From Bacteroidota bacterium (lineage in GTDB: Bacteria > Bacteroidota > Bacteroidia > Bacteroidales > Prolixibacteraceae): 12,485 nucleotides of DNA. The position numbers and the translations under genes are program-made. Positions 1 to 7,358 of this stretch are shown here, one piece after another. The notes beneath the pieces are model-generated. The model worked only from the letters and a program-made list of their open reading frames with translations, ran no database searches and was not told the DNA's origin. Within the stretch, counting starts at the first letter, position 1. Each line of letters opens with the position of its first letter. The stretch spans positions 1 through 12,485 of the forward strand of contig JABMPI010000686.1 of assembly GCA_013203755.1 (NCBI GenBank), given 5' to 3'.

Positions 1-412
1 CTATAGGGGCAAATTGTATAACTCCATCTTCTTCTAAATCTTCACCAAACAACTGACGTTCATTGTGTTCATTACCCGCACTATCGAAAGATTTTCCTCC
101 ATTGAATTCAGTAAACTTGTCTCCATAGGCATGAAAAGAGATAAGTTGATCCATAAATTCGCCATAATATCCTTTTCCTGCTCCGAGTGTTATACTTTGT
201 GCAATGGTCCCAAAAGTTTCTAAGACCTCTGCTTGTGCTTGTGGATAAGTTTGGTTAATTACAGATGAACTCTTGGACGAAGATGCGCTCTTGGTTAAAG
301 ATGAACCTTGAGGAGTCATTCCTGATTCTTGTGCATTGTCATCATCTTTATCACATGCTGAAATGAATATTGCAAAAATAATCATAAATGCAATTTTTAA
401 ATTTGTTTTCAT
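1..412 (-). CDS. Predicted surface-exposed lipoprotein, function unknown (C-terminus beyond the window)
   Basis: The frame read leftwards from the ATG at 412 stays open for 137 codons to the window edge, so only the N-terminal part is present. It begins with a lysine-containing n-region and a hydrophobic stretch (residues 5-19), ending in the lipobox I-S-A-C with the acylated cysteine at residue 20. The next residues, D-K-D-D-D, fit the charged lipoprotein export signal (X-K-[D/E]2-X) described in Bacteroidota, so outer-leaflet display is inferred. A serine/lysine-rich linker (about residues 35-50) follows, and then a soluble domain with G/Y-rich segments that I do not recognise. The gene lies 170 bp downstream of the hybrid sensor gene in the same direction, and the gap holds a direct repeat that may be an operator. 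It could be a substrate-binding or adhesion protein, but nothing visible decides this. Confidence 0.75.
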   Translation of the reverse strand, partial: MKTNLKIAFMIIFAIFISACDKDDDNAQESGMTPQGSSLTKSASSSKSSSVINQTYPQAQAEVLETFGTIAQSITLGAGKGYYGEFMDQLISFHAYGDKFTEFNGGKSFDSAGNEHNERQLFGEDLEEDGVIQFAPI

Positions 413-582
413 AATAAATAATTTTAATGTTTGTTTCGATTACAGTACAAGATTAATCCACAAATAGAAATTTGGCATGTACTATTTGTTCAATAGTTTG
501 AACTAGTTATGAAAGGGTAAAAAAAACATGTGCTATTTTTGCATGTAAAGAGTAGGTAGGCAAACAGTAATCTATTAATCAG
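413..582 (-). promoter_or_regulatory. Intergenic region with a candidate direct-repeat operator (476-492 and 527-543)
   Basis: Two copies of a 17-bp sequence, read on the plus strand as CATGTrCTATTTkTkCA, lie at 476-492 and 527-543. They match at 14 of 17 positions and are offset by 51 bp, close to five helical turns. They sit about 64 and 115 bp upstream of the lipoprotein start. A one-mismatch version of the Bacteroidota -7 box (TAATCTTG on the minus strand, 448-455) lies between the proximal repeat and the gene, which puts that repeat near the -33 region. Direct repeats upstream of a promoter are the usual target of AraC-type DNA-binding domains, and the neighbouring gene encodes one. The regulatory role is inferred from layout. 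Confidence 0.4.
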
Positions 583-3500
583 CTATTTAGATATTGCACT
601 TGGTGCAAATCCAAATTCCTCTTTAAAAGCACGACTAAACCAGGCCGGATCGTTAAAACCAACTTCATAAGCAATTTCAGAAATTGTATTTTCGGTGGTT
701 TGAATTAGCTCTTTTCCTTTTTGTAAACGAATAGAACGAATAAATACTGCAGTAGATTTACCCGAGATGGCTTTTAATTTTCGGTATACCTGCGATTCAC
801 TTAAACTTAATTTATGGGCTAGTTGCGTTGCACCAAAAGAATGATTGCTAATATTCTCGTGAATAATTTTTACAACTTTTTGTAGGAATTTTGTTTCGGG
901 ATCTACAATACGTTTGTTTAAAATTCCACTAAATTCACTATTTTCAAATTTGTGCCGCATTTTTGTTCGCGATAATATCAACTGATCCAAACGTGTAAAC
1001 AACTCGGCCTTTACAAACGGTTTTGCCAAATATGCATCCGCTCCATGTGAGAGCCCAATAAGACGATCTTGTATAGTAGCCTTTGCTGTAAGCAAAATAA
1101 TAGGAATATGATCGGTTAACTCATCTGATTTTAAAGTCTCACAAACCTCAAATCCATCTTTGCCCGGCATCATTACATCGCTAATAATAATATCAGGAAT
1201 TTTATCGTATGCCATTTTAATTCCTTCGATACCGTTTTTAGCATGTATGGATTCATATTTTCCTTTCAAACATTTCTGTAAATAGAATGCAACATCCTCA
1301 TTGTCTTCGATGATAAGCACCAATGGTAAACCGGTATCGGTTTTAAACTGCTGTTCATGCTCCGAAACAGACGAAGAACTTAGTATTTGGTTCTCCAATT
1401 CTATCCTATTTTCTTGTACAAGTTCTGCCTTATTACTTATCGGGATATTAATTATAAATGTGCAACCCATTTTTACTTCACTTGTAAGCTCAATTTTCCC
1501 ACCTATTAATTCCACCAATTCTTTGCTAAGTGCCAAACCAATACCTGTACCGTTTTCCTGACCCGTCGATGAATTTTCTGTCTGGTAAAATCGATTAAAA
1601 ACATTTGCGATTTCATCTTCTGAAATACCCGGTCCGTTATCTTTTATCTTTAATACGAAAAACTCATTTTTACCTTCAATAATTCGATTCAGGTGAACAA
1701 CTATTTTACCCGACGGTGGAGTAAATTTAACTGCATTGGAAAGTAGATTGGTAATAATTACAGACAGTTTTTTTGAATCAAAATCCATCATCAACTGATC
1801 AACTTCGGAATAAACGGTAAGATTAATTTGTTTTTTTTGCGCCAGTGAATGAAAACTTTCGCTCAGGTATTTTACAAATGGTATAACGTTAGCTTGAATG
1901 AGCTGCAATTTCATATTCCCACTTTCCAACTTTGCCAAATCCAACATCTCGTTTACCAAATGCAAAAGACCGTTGCTGTTGCGCTGAATCATTTCCAACG
2001 ATTTTTCGGCATCTTCAAATTGTTTATTTTCTATGTCCGATTTTATGGAATCTGTCATTCCATTTATAACTGTTAGTGGCGTTCTGAATTCGTGGGTAAT
2101 ATTGGTGTACAGTGCATTTTTTACCCGGTTAACTTCTTTTAAACGTTTGCTTTCGGCAACAGCCAATCGTCGCGATAACTGGAAACGGTAAAACCTGTCG
2201 GCAAATGCAATGGCCAGAGCTAAATATATAAGATACGCCCACCATCTTGCCCACCAGGTTGGCACAACCTCAATGGTCATTTCCAAAGGTGCTTGAGACC
2301 ATTCTTTACCACGTGAAAAACCATTTATTTGAAGTGTGTATTTTCCCGATGGTAAGTTTAGAAACTGAATTTCAGGATCTTTCAATAGGTTCCATTCGCT
2401 ATCGGAAGGCAATAGTTTGTAGGCATATTTAACATCTTTGTTTAAACGAAAATCGATGGATGAAAACTGCAAGTAAAAAGGAAACTGATTGTGATTAAAG
2501 GTTAGAGTTTTAGTTTCTGAAATGTTCTGATTTAATAATTCATTATCACCTTTATTTGGCTTTATTACTTTGTCTTTAACTCTTAATTGAGAAAAATATA
2601 AATGTTTTGATGAGTCAATGTTTTCTAAATACTTTGGGTGAAAATAGGTAACACCACCAATTCCTCCCATGTAAATAAACCCATTAGTATCACGAAATCT
2701 AGCATGAATATTAAACTCTTTACTTTGTATATTATCTTCAATGCTGTAATGTGTAAAATTATGATTTTCGGGGTTAAATCTTACCATGCCGTCATTAGTG
2801 CCTAGCCAAAGGTCGCCATATATGCCATCTTGAATACTATATACAACATCATTGGGAAATTGTTTTTGTGCCGTCCATGATTCAAATTCATTTTTTTGAA
2901 GAAACAAATTAAAACCGCGCCTTGTGCCTAACCAAATTTGCTCTTTCCTGTCAATCAAGATATCATAAACTGAATTGTGACTAAGAGGATTTTCTGAATT
3001 TGAAGATTTAAAATAATTGGTAAATACAGGGTTAAGATTGTCGCTATTCATTAAACTAAGCTTTGTTAGACCACCTTGAGTCCCTATCCAAATATTATTA
3101 TTCCGATCAACTTCAATACATTGTCCAAAATCATTTTTGAGGGAATTTGGATTATCTTTTTCATTTTTATATTGGATTATTTTAACCTTATTATTAAGCA
3201 TAGTTAGATGAAATATTCCATATCCATAGGTAGCTCCCCATAAGTTGTTATTTTTATCTAATGCCAAATCTTTTATAAAATCACCATTTATTGAATTGGG
3301 ATCGTCAGGATTATGATTGAAAACTGTAAATTTTGGATTTTTAGGATTAAAGGTTCTTAAATCAATCATGCTTAATCCTCTTGATGTGGCCAACCATAAT
3401 CTTTGATTTTTATTATCCTTAACAATTGACCGAACTACATCTCCTGAGATACTTGTTGGGTCGTTCTGGTTTTCCCTAAAACTATAAACTAGTCCGTTTC

Positions 3501-4665
3501 TAATCAAGTTTAATCCTCCATCAGATGTTCCAATCCACAAATCATTCTGTTCTTTAAAAATAGAAAATATCACATTATCATTGAGTATGTGTGCTCCTCT
3601 TTGGTCTCTGGATATGTTTTTGAAGGATGGTTCTGTAAAACTTAGTAAATTCAAATAATTAGCTGTACCAACAATTAATTGTTGATTGGGGAGTTTGAGC
3701 AATGCCTGAACAGTGTTATTACTTAAGCCATTATTGTCATTAGAATATTTAATTTTTTTTATCACTTTTTTTTGAGACCAGTCAAACAAAAAAAGCCCAC
3801 TACCCGTCCCAATCCAAACACTTGAATCGTCATTCTTTAAAAAAGATGAAACGTGTTTTGTTGGATGTTCTCCCATTTTTTCAAGTTCAAATAATCCAAC
3901 CTTGTTAGTTTTCAAATCATAAATGTAAAAGCCAAAATCACTTCCAATTAGCAAATGTTGATAAGTATTATAGAAGGCTTGAACGTTACCTTTCACAATT
4001 ATTTCAGGTTTTTCTTTAATTGATTTGTCACCTAAAAAATTAAATTTATAAATCATACCATGCAAACCTCCAACCCAAATATTTTCATGTTTGTCAATTA
4101 ATAATGCACTCAATGGTTGGTTAGCAAAAAAGTTTTTTTGTAAAAAAGAACCATCATCGTTATATTGAAATCTATGTAATCCAGAAATTCGGGATGCTAC
4201 CCAAAGATCTCCTTGTCGGTTAGTTGCTAAGCCTGAAATAATTTCATTCTCATCAGGTGAATTCTCCAATTTTATTTGGTGAAACAGATCAAGATTAGGA
4301 TTATAGTAATTTAGGCCATTACCAATTGTTCCTACCCAAATATTTCCTTTATGGTCTTCTAATAATTTGTTAATAAGATTTCCAGATATAGTTGTTGAAT
4401 CAGATTCATTATGTTTATAATGTTTGAATACTTTTCCATCAAATCTATTTAAACCATCTTGCGTAGCTATCCATACAAACCCCAAGTTGTCTAGTAATAA
4501 ATCATTGGTCGACACCTGCGAAAGTCCATCTTCTAACGTGAAATATTTAGTACGTAAATTATTATTTTGGGAGGAAACAATAGATGAGAGGAATAGTATA
4601 AAAAATAGGATTATACCAGATTTTTGTTTTGCCTGTATCAAGGTATTTATTTTTGATATTTTCAT
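583..4665 (-). CDS. Hybrid two-component system sensor histidine kinase/response regulator (HTCS, Reg_prop type, AraC output)
   Basis: This single polypeptide of 1360 residues carries a complete phosphorelay. A signal peptide or anchor (about 1-32, ending S-S-Q) precedes some fourteen Reg_prop blades of the pattern W-[IVL]-G-T-x-x-G-L (from about 61 to 676). These would form two seven-bladed periplasmic propellers. A Y_Y_Y beta-sandwich follows (about 720-800), then a transmembrane helix (about 805-823). The cytoplasmic part has a HisKA domain with phospho-acceptor H858 in N-I-T-H-E-F-R-T-P. Its HATPase has N973/N977, D-N-G-P-G (1009-1013) and G-T-G-I-G-L (1039-1044). The receiver has E1120, D1121, phospho-acceptor D1163, T1193 and K1215. 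A C-terminal AraC helix-turn-helix spans about 1260-1358. All catalytic residues are intact. Family members usually sense oligosaccharides and activate nearby polysaccharide-use genes, but no susC, susD or glycoside hydrolase gene is visible here. The downstream lipoprotein gene is the nearest candidate target. Confidence 0.96.
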   Translation of the reverse strand: MKISKINTLIQAKQKSGIILFFILFLSSIVSSQNNNLRTKYFTLEDGLSQVSTNDLLLDNLGFVWIATQDGLNRFDGKVFKHYKHNESDSTTISGNLINKLLEDHKGNIWVGTIGNGLNYYNPNLDLFHQIKLENSPDENEIISGLATNRQGDLWVASRISGLHRFQYNDDGSFLQKNFFANQPLSALLIDKHENIWVGGLHGMIYKFNFLGDKSIKEKPEIIVKGNVQAFYNTYQHLLIGSDFGFYIYDLKTNKVGLFELEKMGEHPTKHVSSFLKNDDSSVWIGTGSGLFLFDWSQKKVIKKIKYSNDNNGLSNNTVQALLKLPNQQLIVGTANYLNLLSFTEPSFKNISRDQRGAHILNDNVIFSIFKEQNDLWIGTSDGGLNLIRNGLVYSFRENQNDPTSISGDVVRSIVKDNKNQRLWLATSRGLSMIDLRTFNPKNPKFTVFNHNPDDPNSINGDFIKDLALDKNNNLWGATYGYGIFHLTMLNNKVKIIQYKNEKDNPNSLKNDFGQCIEVDRNNNIWIGTQGGLTKLSLMNSDNLNPVFTNYFKSSNSENPLSHNSVYDILIDRKEQIWLGTRRGFNLFLQKNEFESWTAQKQFPNDVVYSIQDGIYGDLWLGTNDGMVRFNPENHNFTHYSIEDNIQSKEFNIHARFRDTNGFIYMGGIGGVTYFHPKYLENIDSSKHLYFSQLRVKDKVIKPNKGDNELLNQNISETKTLTFNHNQFPFYLQFSSIDFRLNKDVKYAYKLLPSDSEWNLLKDPEIQFLNLPSGKYTLQINGFSRGKEWSQAPLEMTIEVVPTWWARWWAYLIYLALAIAFADRFYRFQLSRRLAVAESKRLKEVNRVKNALYTNITHEFRTPLTVINGMTDSIKSDIENKQFEDAEKSLEMIQRNSNGLLHLVNEMLDLAKLESGNMKLQLIQANVIPFVKYLSESFHSLAQKKQINLTVYSEVDQLMMDFDSKKLSVIITNLLSNAVKFTPPSGKIVVHLNRIIEGKNEFFVLKIKDNGPGISEDEIANVFNRFYQTENSSTGQENGTGIGLALSKELVELIGGKIELTSEVKMGCTFIINIPISNKAELVQENRIELENQILSSSSVSEHEQQFKTDTGLPLVLIIEDNEDVAFYLQKCLKGKYESIHAKNGIEGIKMAYDKIPDIIISDVMMPGKDGFEVCETLKSDELTDHIPIILLTAKATIQDRLIGLSHGADAYLAKPFVKAELFTRLDQLILSRTKMRHKFENSEFSGILNKRIVDPETKFLQKVVKIIHENISNHSFGATQLAHKLSLSESQVYRKLKAISGKSTAVFIRSIRLQKGKELIQTTENTISEIAYEVGFNDPAWFSRAFKEEFGFAPSAISK

Positions 4666-4973
4666 TTAAACGGTAGTAAATCCATGGCCAATGGAATTTA
4701 GCCAATTCACTTGACCGAATGTTTTAGAATGGCAATTACAAATGATATCTAATGGTCTGAAGCGTCTCATGAGAATGCAATATAGTAAATTTGTCTTGCT
4801 GCATCAAATTAATTAATTGGCTAAAGTGTTTTGTATAAGAATAGTTGCCCATTGTTGGGTACTATAGTTTCGTATTGAGTAGTAAGGTTTTTTACCTACA
4901 TACATGAAACTTCCGACAACAACGAGGTGGTTAAATAACGGCGGAAAAAGGATCTGGTTGAGAGAGATTAAAA

Positions 4974-5171
4974 CTCGTCCCCCTTGGCGAAGGGGGAATA
5001 AGGGGGATTGGACTAAATATCTTCAAACATTATTAAGCGTTTTGAAATAGAAACCAAAATAGTAGTCAGCTCTGGTTAACTATATTCCTCTCCAATTAGT
5101 CTGGGAATTGAGGATTTGTATGAACGAAAAAAATCCCCCTTTGATTCCCCCTTTTTCTAAAGGGGACGAAG
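4974..5171. repeat. Imperfect long inverted repeat with G/C-run arms (MITE-like or REP-like dispersed element)
   Basis: The left arm (4974-5009) and the right arm (5132-5171) are near reverse complements. Each reads CGTCCCC, then GGGGGAAT, then GGGGGATT, with about 120 bp of unrelated AT-rich sequence between them. The similarity may continue outward through a GATTA on both sides, giving limits near 4966 and 5176. The left arm is itself a perfect 8-bp stem with a GGCG loop (4978-4997). No reading frame fits the interior, so if the element is mobile it must be moved in trans. I know of similar CCCCC-TT/AA-GGGGG palindromes scattered through bacterial genomes. Copy number in this genome cannot be seen from here. 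Confidence 0.6.
5127..5166 (-). terminator. Candidate intrinsic terminator of the one-carbon operon
   Basis: On the minus strand a CCCCTTT segment can pair with either of two downstream A/G runs. The distal one, AAAGGGG, is followed after GA by seven consecutive T residues (5127-5133 on the plus strand). It lies about 75 bp past the amidohydrolase stop codon and is built from the right arm of the inverted repeat. A second hairpin in the left arm (4978-4997, perfect 8-bp stem) could act as a backup in either direction. Confidence 0.5.
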
Positions 5172-5241
5172 TAATCAGGAAAAGATTGATGTTCCAATTA
5201 AAATTACAAGCTTGAATTAGCAAAATCTCATATTTTTACCA

Positions 5242-6441
5242 TCAAAGTATAGCCAAGGCAGGTTTGGGAGATCCGAGGATAATACTCTTTTTAGAGTATA
5301 TATTTTGGATAGCTGTAAACGGATCTTTGTCCATTAAAACAAAGCTTTCTTTACTCCCTTTTCGAATGTGGTTAAGTGGATAATCCCATTTTTTTCGTAC
5401 CAGAATTGTAGCATTGTGAAGTACCTGTAGAAGAGGTAAACCTGCTTTTACCAGATGTACAATTTCTTGAAGAAGGGCTTTCCCATGCTCAACACCATAA
5501 CTTCCGGCATCCGATCCGGGAATAACGTGCAGTCCAATCTCCCCGGCTTTTCCAACCATTTTGTAATGATTGTCGAGAATCGCACGAATTGCATCCTGAG
5601 ACTGTTGGTTCCACCCAGCCAATTTGGGATTTTCCAATTGAAAATGCAAGGGAGAGAACGTGGGCACCCACTCCATATTTTTATCGCACATTCGTGTTAG
5701 CATCTGTTCCTCCATAAAAAATCCATGTTCAATTGAGTTGATCCCAACATCAATGGCCAGTTCCAACCCATCTTTACCACTGCAATGAACAAAATTCCTA
5801 ATATTCAATTTTTTACAGACAGTTGAAATCTGTTTTAATTCGTTTAATTCAAATTGAGGGACACCCTTCACTTCACCTCTTTCGAAGTCGATAATTCCGG
5901 TCAATAATATTTTTAACTCATCGGCATTCACAGCAAGATCCTCAATTACAGTGGTAAAATCTTCATTCGATTCTACTTCAACCCCCATAAAGCTGCCGTA
6001 CCTTCCTTTTTTGCGCAATGCTTTTCCAGCCGACCTTACCCGTGGCAACGAGCCATTGGAGCCATTTCGCAGGATTGTATTTACCCCATGAATATCTCCG
6101 GCATCGCGAACCAGGGTAATTCCCGATTCCAATGATTTTCGTAAATTTTCTTTTCCTACTTCAATAAAGGTCGATAAGTCGCTTTTTAGGTAACTGCTGC
6201 GTTTTTTAAAATCAAGTTCTTCGCCGGCTAAAAAAAGATGTGCGTGCCCTTCTGCAAGTCCCGGCATTGCAAACGCCGCTTTTATTAAATTTATATTGGT
6301 ATGAAGAAGAAAACTATCGCTTACCTCTTTTTTGGCAACAATTGCTTCAATACTTTCTTCAGTAATTATTATGAAATAAGGGCCTTCACTAAAATATTCA
6401 TCTCCATCAAAATATGTATCAACCTGTATTATATCCTTCAT
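5242..6441 (-). CDS. Metal-dependent amidohydrolase (imidazolonepropionase/Xaa-Pro dipeptidase-like, COG1228 type)
   Basis: The 399-residue protein has the amidohydrolase-superfamily layout: a small beta-sandwich made of both ends (about 1-58 and 360-399) around a metal-binding TIM barrel. The metal ligands are visible in order: H66 and H68 in G-H-A-H, K177 as the likely carbamylated lysine, H219 in V-H-C-S-G, H239 in S-I-E-H-G, and the catalytic D311 in P-G-S-D-A-G. The lysine points to the binuclear prolidase-like branch rather than to true mononuclear imidazolonepropionase. There is no signal peptide, so it should be cytosolic. It starts 32 bp after the pterin methyltransferase gene and is the last gene of the operon, just before a terminator-like repeat. 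It probably hydrolyses an amide or cyclic amide linked to the methyl-donor substrate. That role is inferred from context, and the substrate is unknown. Confidence 0.88.
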   Translation of the reverse strand: MKDIIQVDTYFDGDEYFSEGPYFIIITEESIEAIVAKKEVSDSFLLHTNINLIKAAFAMPGLAEGHAHLFLAGEELDFKKRSSYLKSDLSTFIEVGKENLRKSLESGITLVRDAGDIHGVNTILRNGSNGSLPRVRSAGKALRKKGRYGSFMGVEVESNEDFTTVIEDLAVNADELKILLTGIIDFERGEVKGVPQFELNELKQISTVCKKLNIRNFVHCSGKDGLELAIDVGINSIEHGFFMEEQMLTRMCDKNMEWVPTFSPLHFQLENPKLAGWNQQSQDAIRAILDNHYKMVGKAGEIGLHVIPGSDAGSYGVEHGKALLQEIVHLVKAGLPLLQVLHNATILVRKKWDYPLNHIRKGSKESFVLMDKDPFTAIQNIYSKKSIILGSPKPALAIL

Positions 6442-6473
6442 CTTATTTTACTTGAAAAGTATTTGTTGCTGAA

Positions 6474-7358
6474 TTACATCTCAATGTACAGCTTTTGTAT
6501 TTCCATAAGCGACTCAAAACCACCTACGTTAATTGCTTCGCGAAATCCTTTTAACACAAAATCATCCTCGTCCAACATTTGGTATTTTCTGCCCGGTGTT
6601 GCCAGAATAGTGTCTAAACCATAAGGTACAGTTTCTGTTAAAAATGCGGATTCGAGACCAAGTTTTAAGTTACTTCCGTCGAGTGCCAAATTGGGTAGCA
6701 TTACACTAATATTCGATAAACCAACCGACATGTGAATGCCTTTTAGCTCGCTGTGCGAACCGATTTTGCGAATGGCTTCGATGGCCATTTTTACAAGCCC
6801 TTCCATGTCGGCACCAATGGGACTAACCGATACATCCACAAAAAGATCGGATAAAGTTACTGAAGGTTGGGATTCGCGAATTTTGTCGACCAAACGCAGG
6901 CTGGTTTCTAAAACTTCATCGCTTGTTTTATTTGGGCTTTGAACTCCATTTTCGCTACGTTCCGAAGCCATTAAAATCATTTTGAAGGGCCTAATGTCGT
7001 ATAGATCCAACATGTCCATGCGTAATTCTGAAATGGAATTTACAAGGGGTAATTCCCCATTTGCTTTATCCTGATCGTAACAATTCAGAAATACTTTTTG
7101 TACTTCCAAATTTGGAAAGTCGAAGGACAACGGTACTGAAACAACCTCTTGCACACCGCGGATAACATCTTTCATGAAACCCTGATCTTTAAGAACATCG
7201 ATACCTACATTTAAATTTATACAAGTTGCTCCATTATCTGCCTGTTTAATTGCCAATTGTTGAATTCCGGCAATGTCTTGTTCTTCGATAAGTTTAAGGG
7301 AACTTTTAAATCCTGGATTTATGCGTTCTCCAATGATATTTAGATTTTCAAAACTCAT
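6474..7358 (-). CDS. Pterin-binding methyltransferase, methyltetrahydrofolate:corrinoid protein type (AcsE/MtrH/MetH pterin-domain family)
   Basis: The 294-residue protein is a single DHPS-like pterin-binding barrel. It opens with N-I-I-G-E-R-I-N-P (7-15), the usual start of this family, followed by N-G-A-T-C-I-N-L-N-V-G (42-52). Likely pterin and catalytic residues of AcsE have counterparts: D80 in S-F-D-F-P-N, D175 in F-V-D-V-S-V-S-P, and N216 in G-L-S-N-I-S. Family members move a methyl group between N5 of methyl-THF and the cobalt of a corrinoid protein, in either direction. Its ATG overlaps the end of the reductase gene by 4 bp (ATGA), indicating translational coupling. The corrinoid protein encoded at 8949-9617 is the obvious partner. 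The C-terminal tail after about residue 250 is longer than in AcsE. The fold is assigned with high confidence; the direction of catalysis is not. Confidence 0.9.
   Translation of the reverse strand: MSFENLNIIGERINPGFKSSLKLIEEQDIAGIQQLAIKQADNGATCINLNVGIDVLKDQGFMKDVIRGVQEVVSVPLSFDFPNLEVQKVFLNCYDQDKANGELPLVNSISELRMDMLDLYDIRPFKMILMASERSENGVQSPNKTSDEVLETSLRLVDKIRESQPSVTLSDLFVDVSVSPIGADMEGLVKMAIEAIRKIGSHSELKGIHMSVGLSNISVMLPNLALDGSNLKLGLESAFLTETVPYGLDTILATPGRKYQMLDEDDFVLKGFREAINVGGFESLMEIQKLYIEM

Larger units (their letters stand above)
4666..5241. other. Non-coding region of 576 bp between the hybrid sensor gene and the one-carbon operon
   Basis: I see no credible gene here. The right part (about 4966-5176) is an imperfect inverted-repeat element, listed separately. 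The left part, upstream of the hybrid sensor gene and presumably holding its promoter, contains an 11-bp inverted repeat: TTTAGCCAATT at 4697-4707 and its exact complement at 4815-4825. No convincing Bacteroidota promoter could be placed. The nearest is a TATCATTTG on the minus strand at 4739-4747, which has one extra spacer base compared with TAnnTTTG. Confidence 0.6.

Noticed and set aside
5282..5299. Perfect 7-bp hairpin with a TTTT loop near the end of the amidohydrolase gene
   Set aside because: It lies within conserved-length coding sequence, is AT-rich and has no T tract at the correct place; likely chance.
5242..6441. Calling the amidohydrolase imidazolonepropionase (hutI) of histidine degradation
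   Set aside because: It has the carbamylated-lysine position of the binuclear branch, and no hutH, hutU or hutG gene is nearby.
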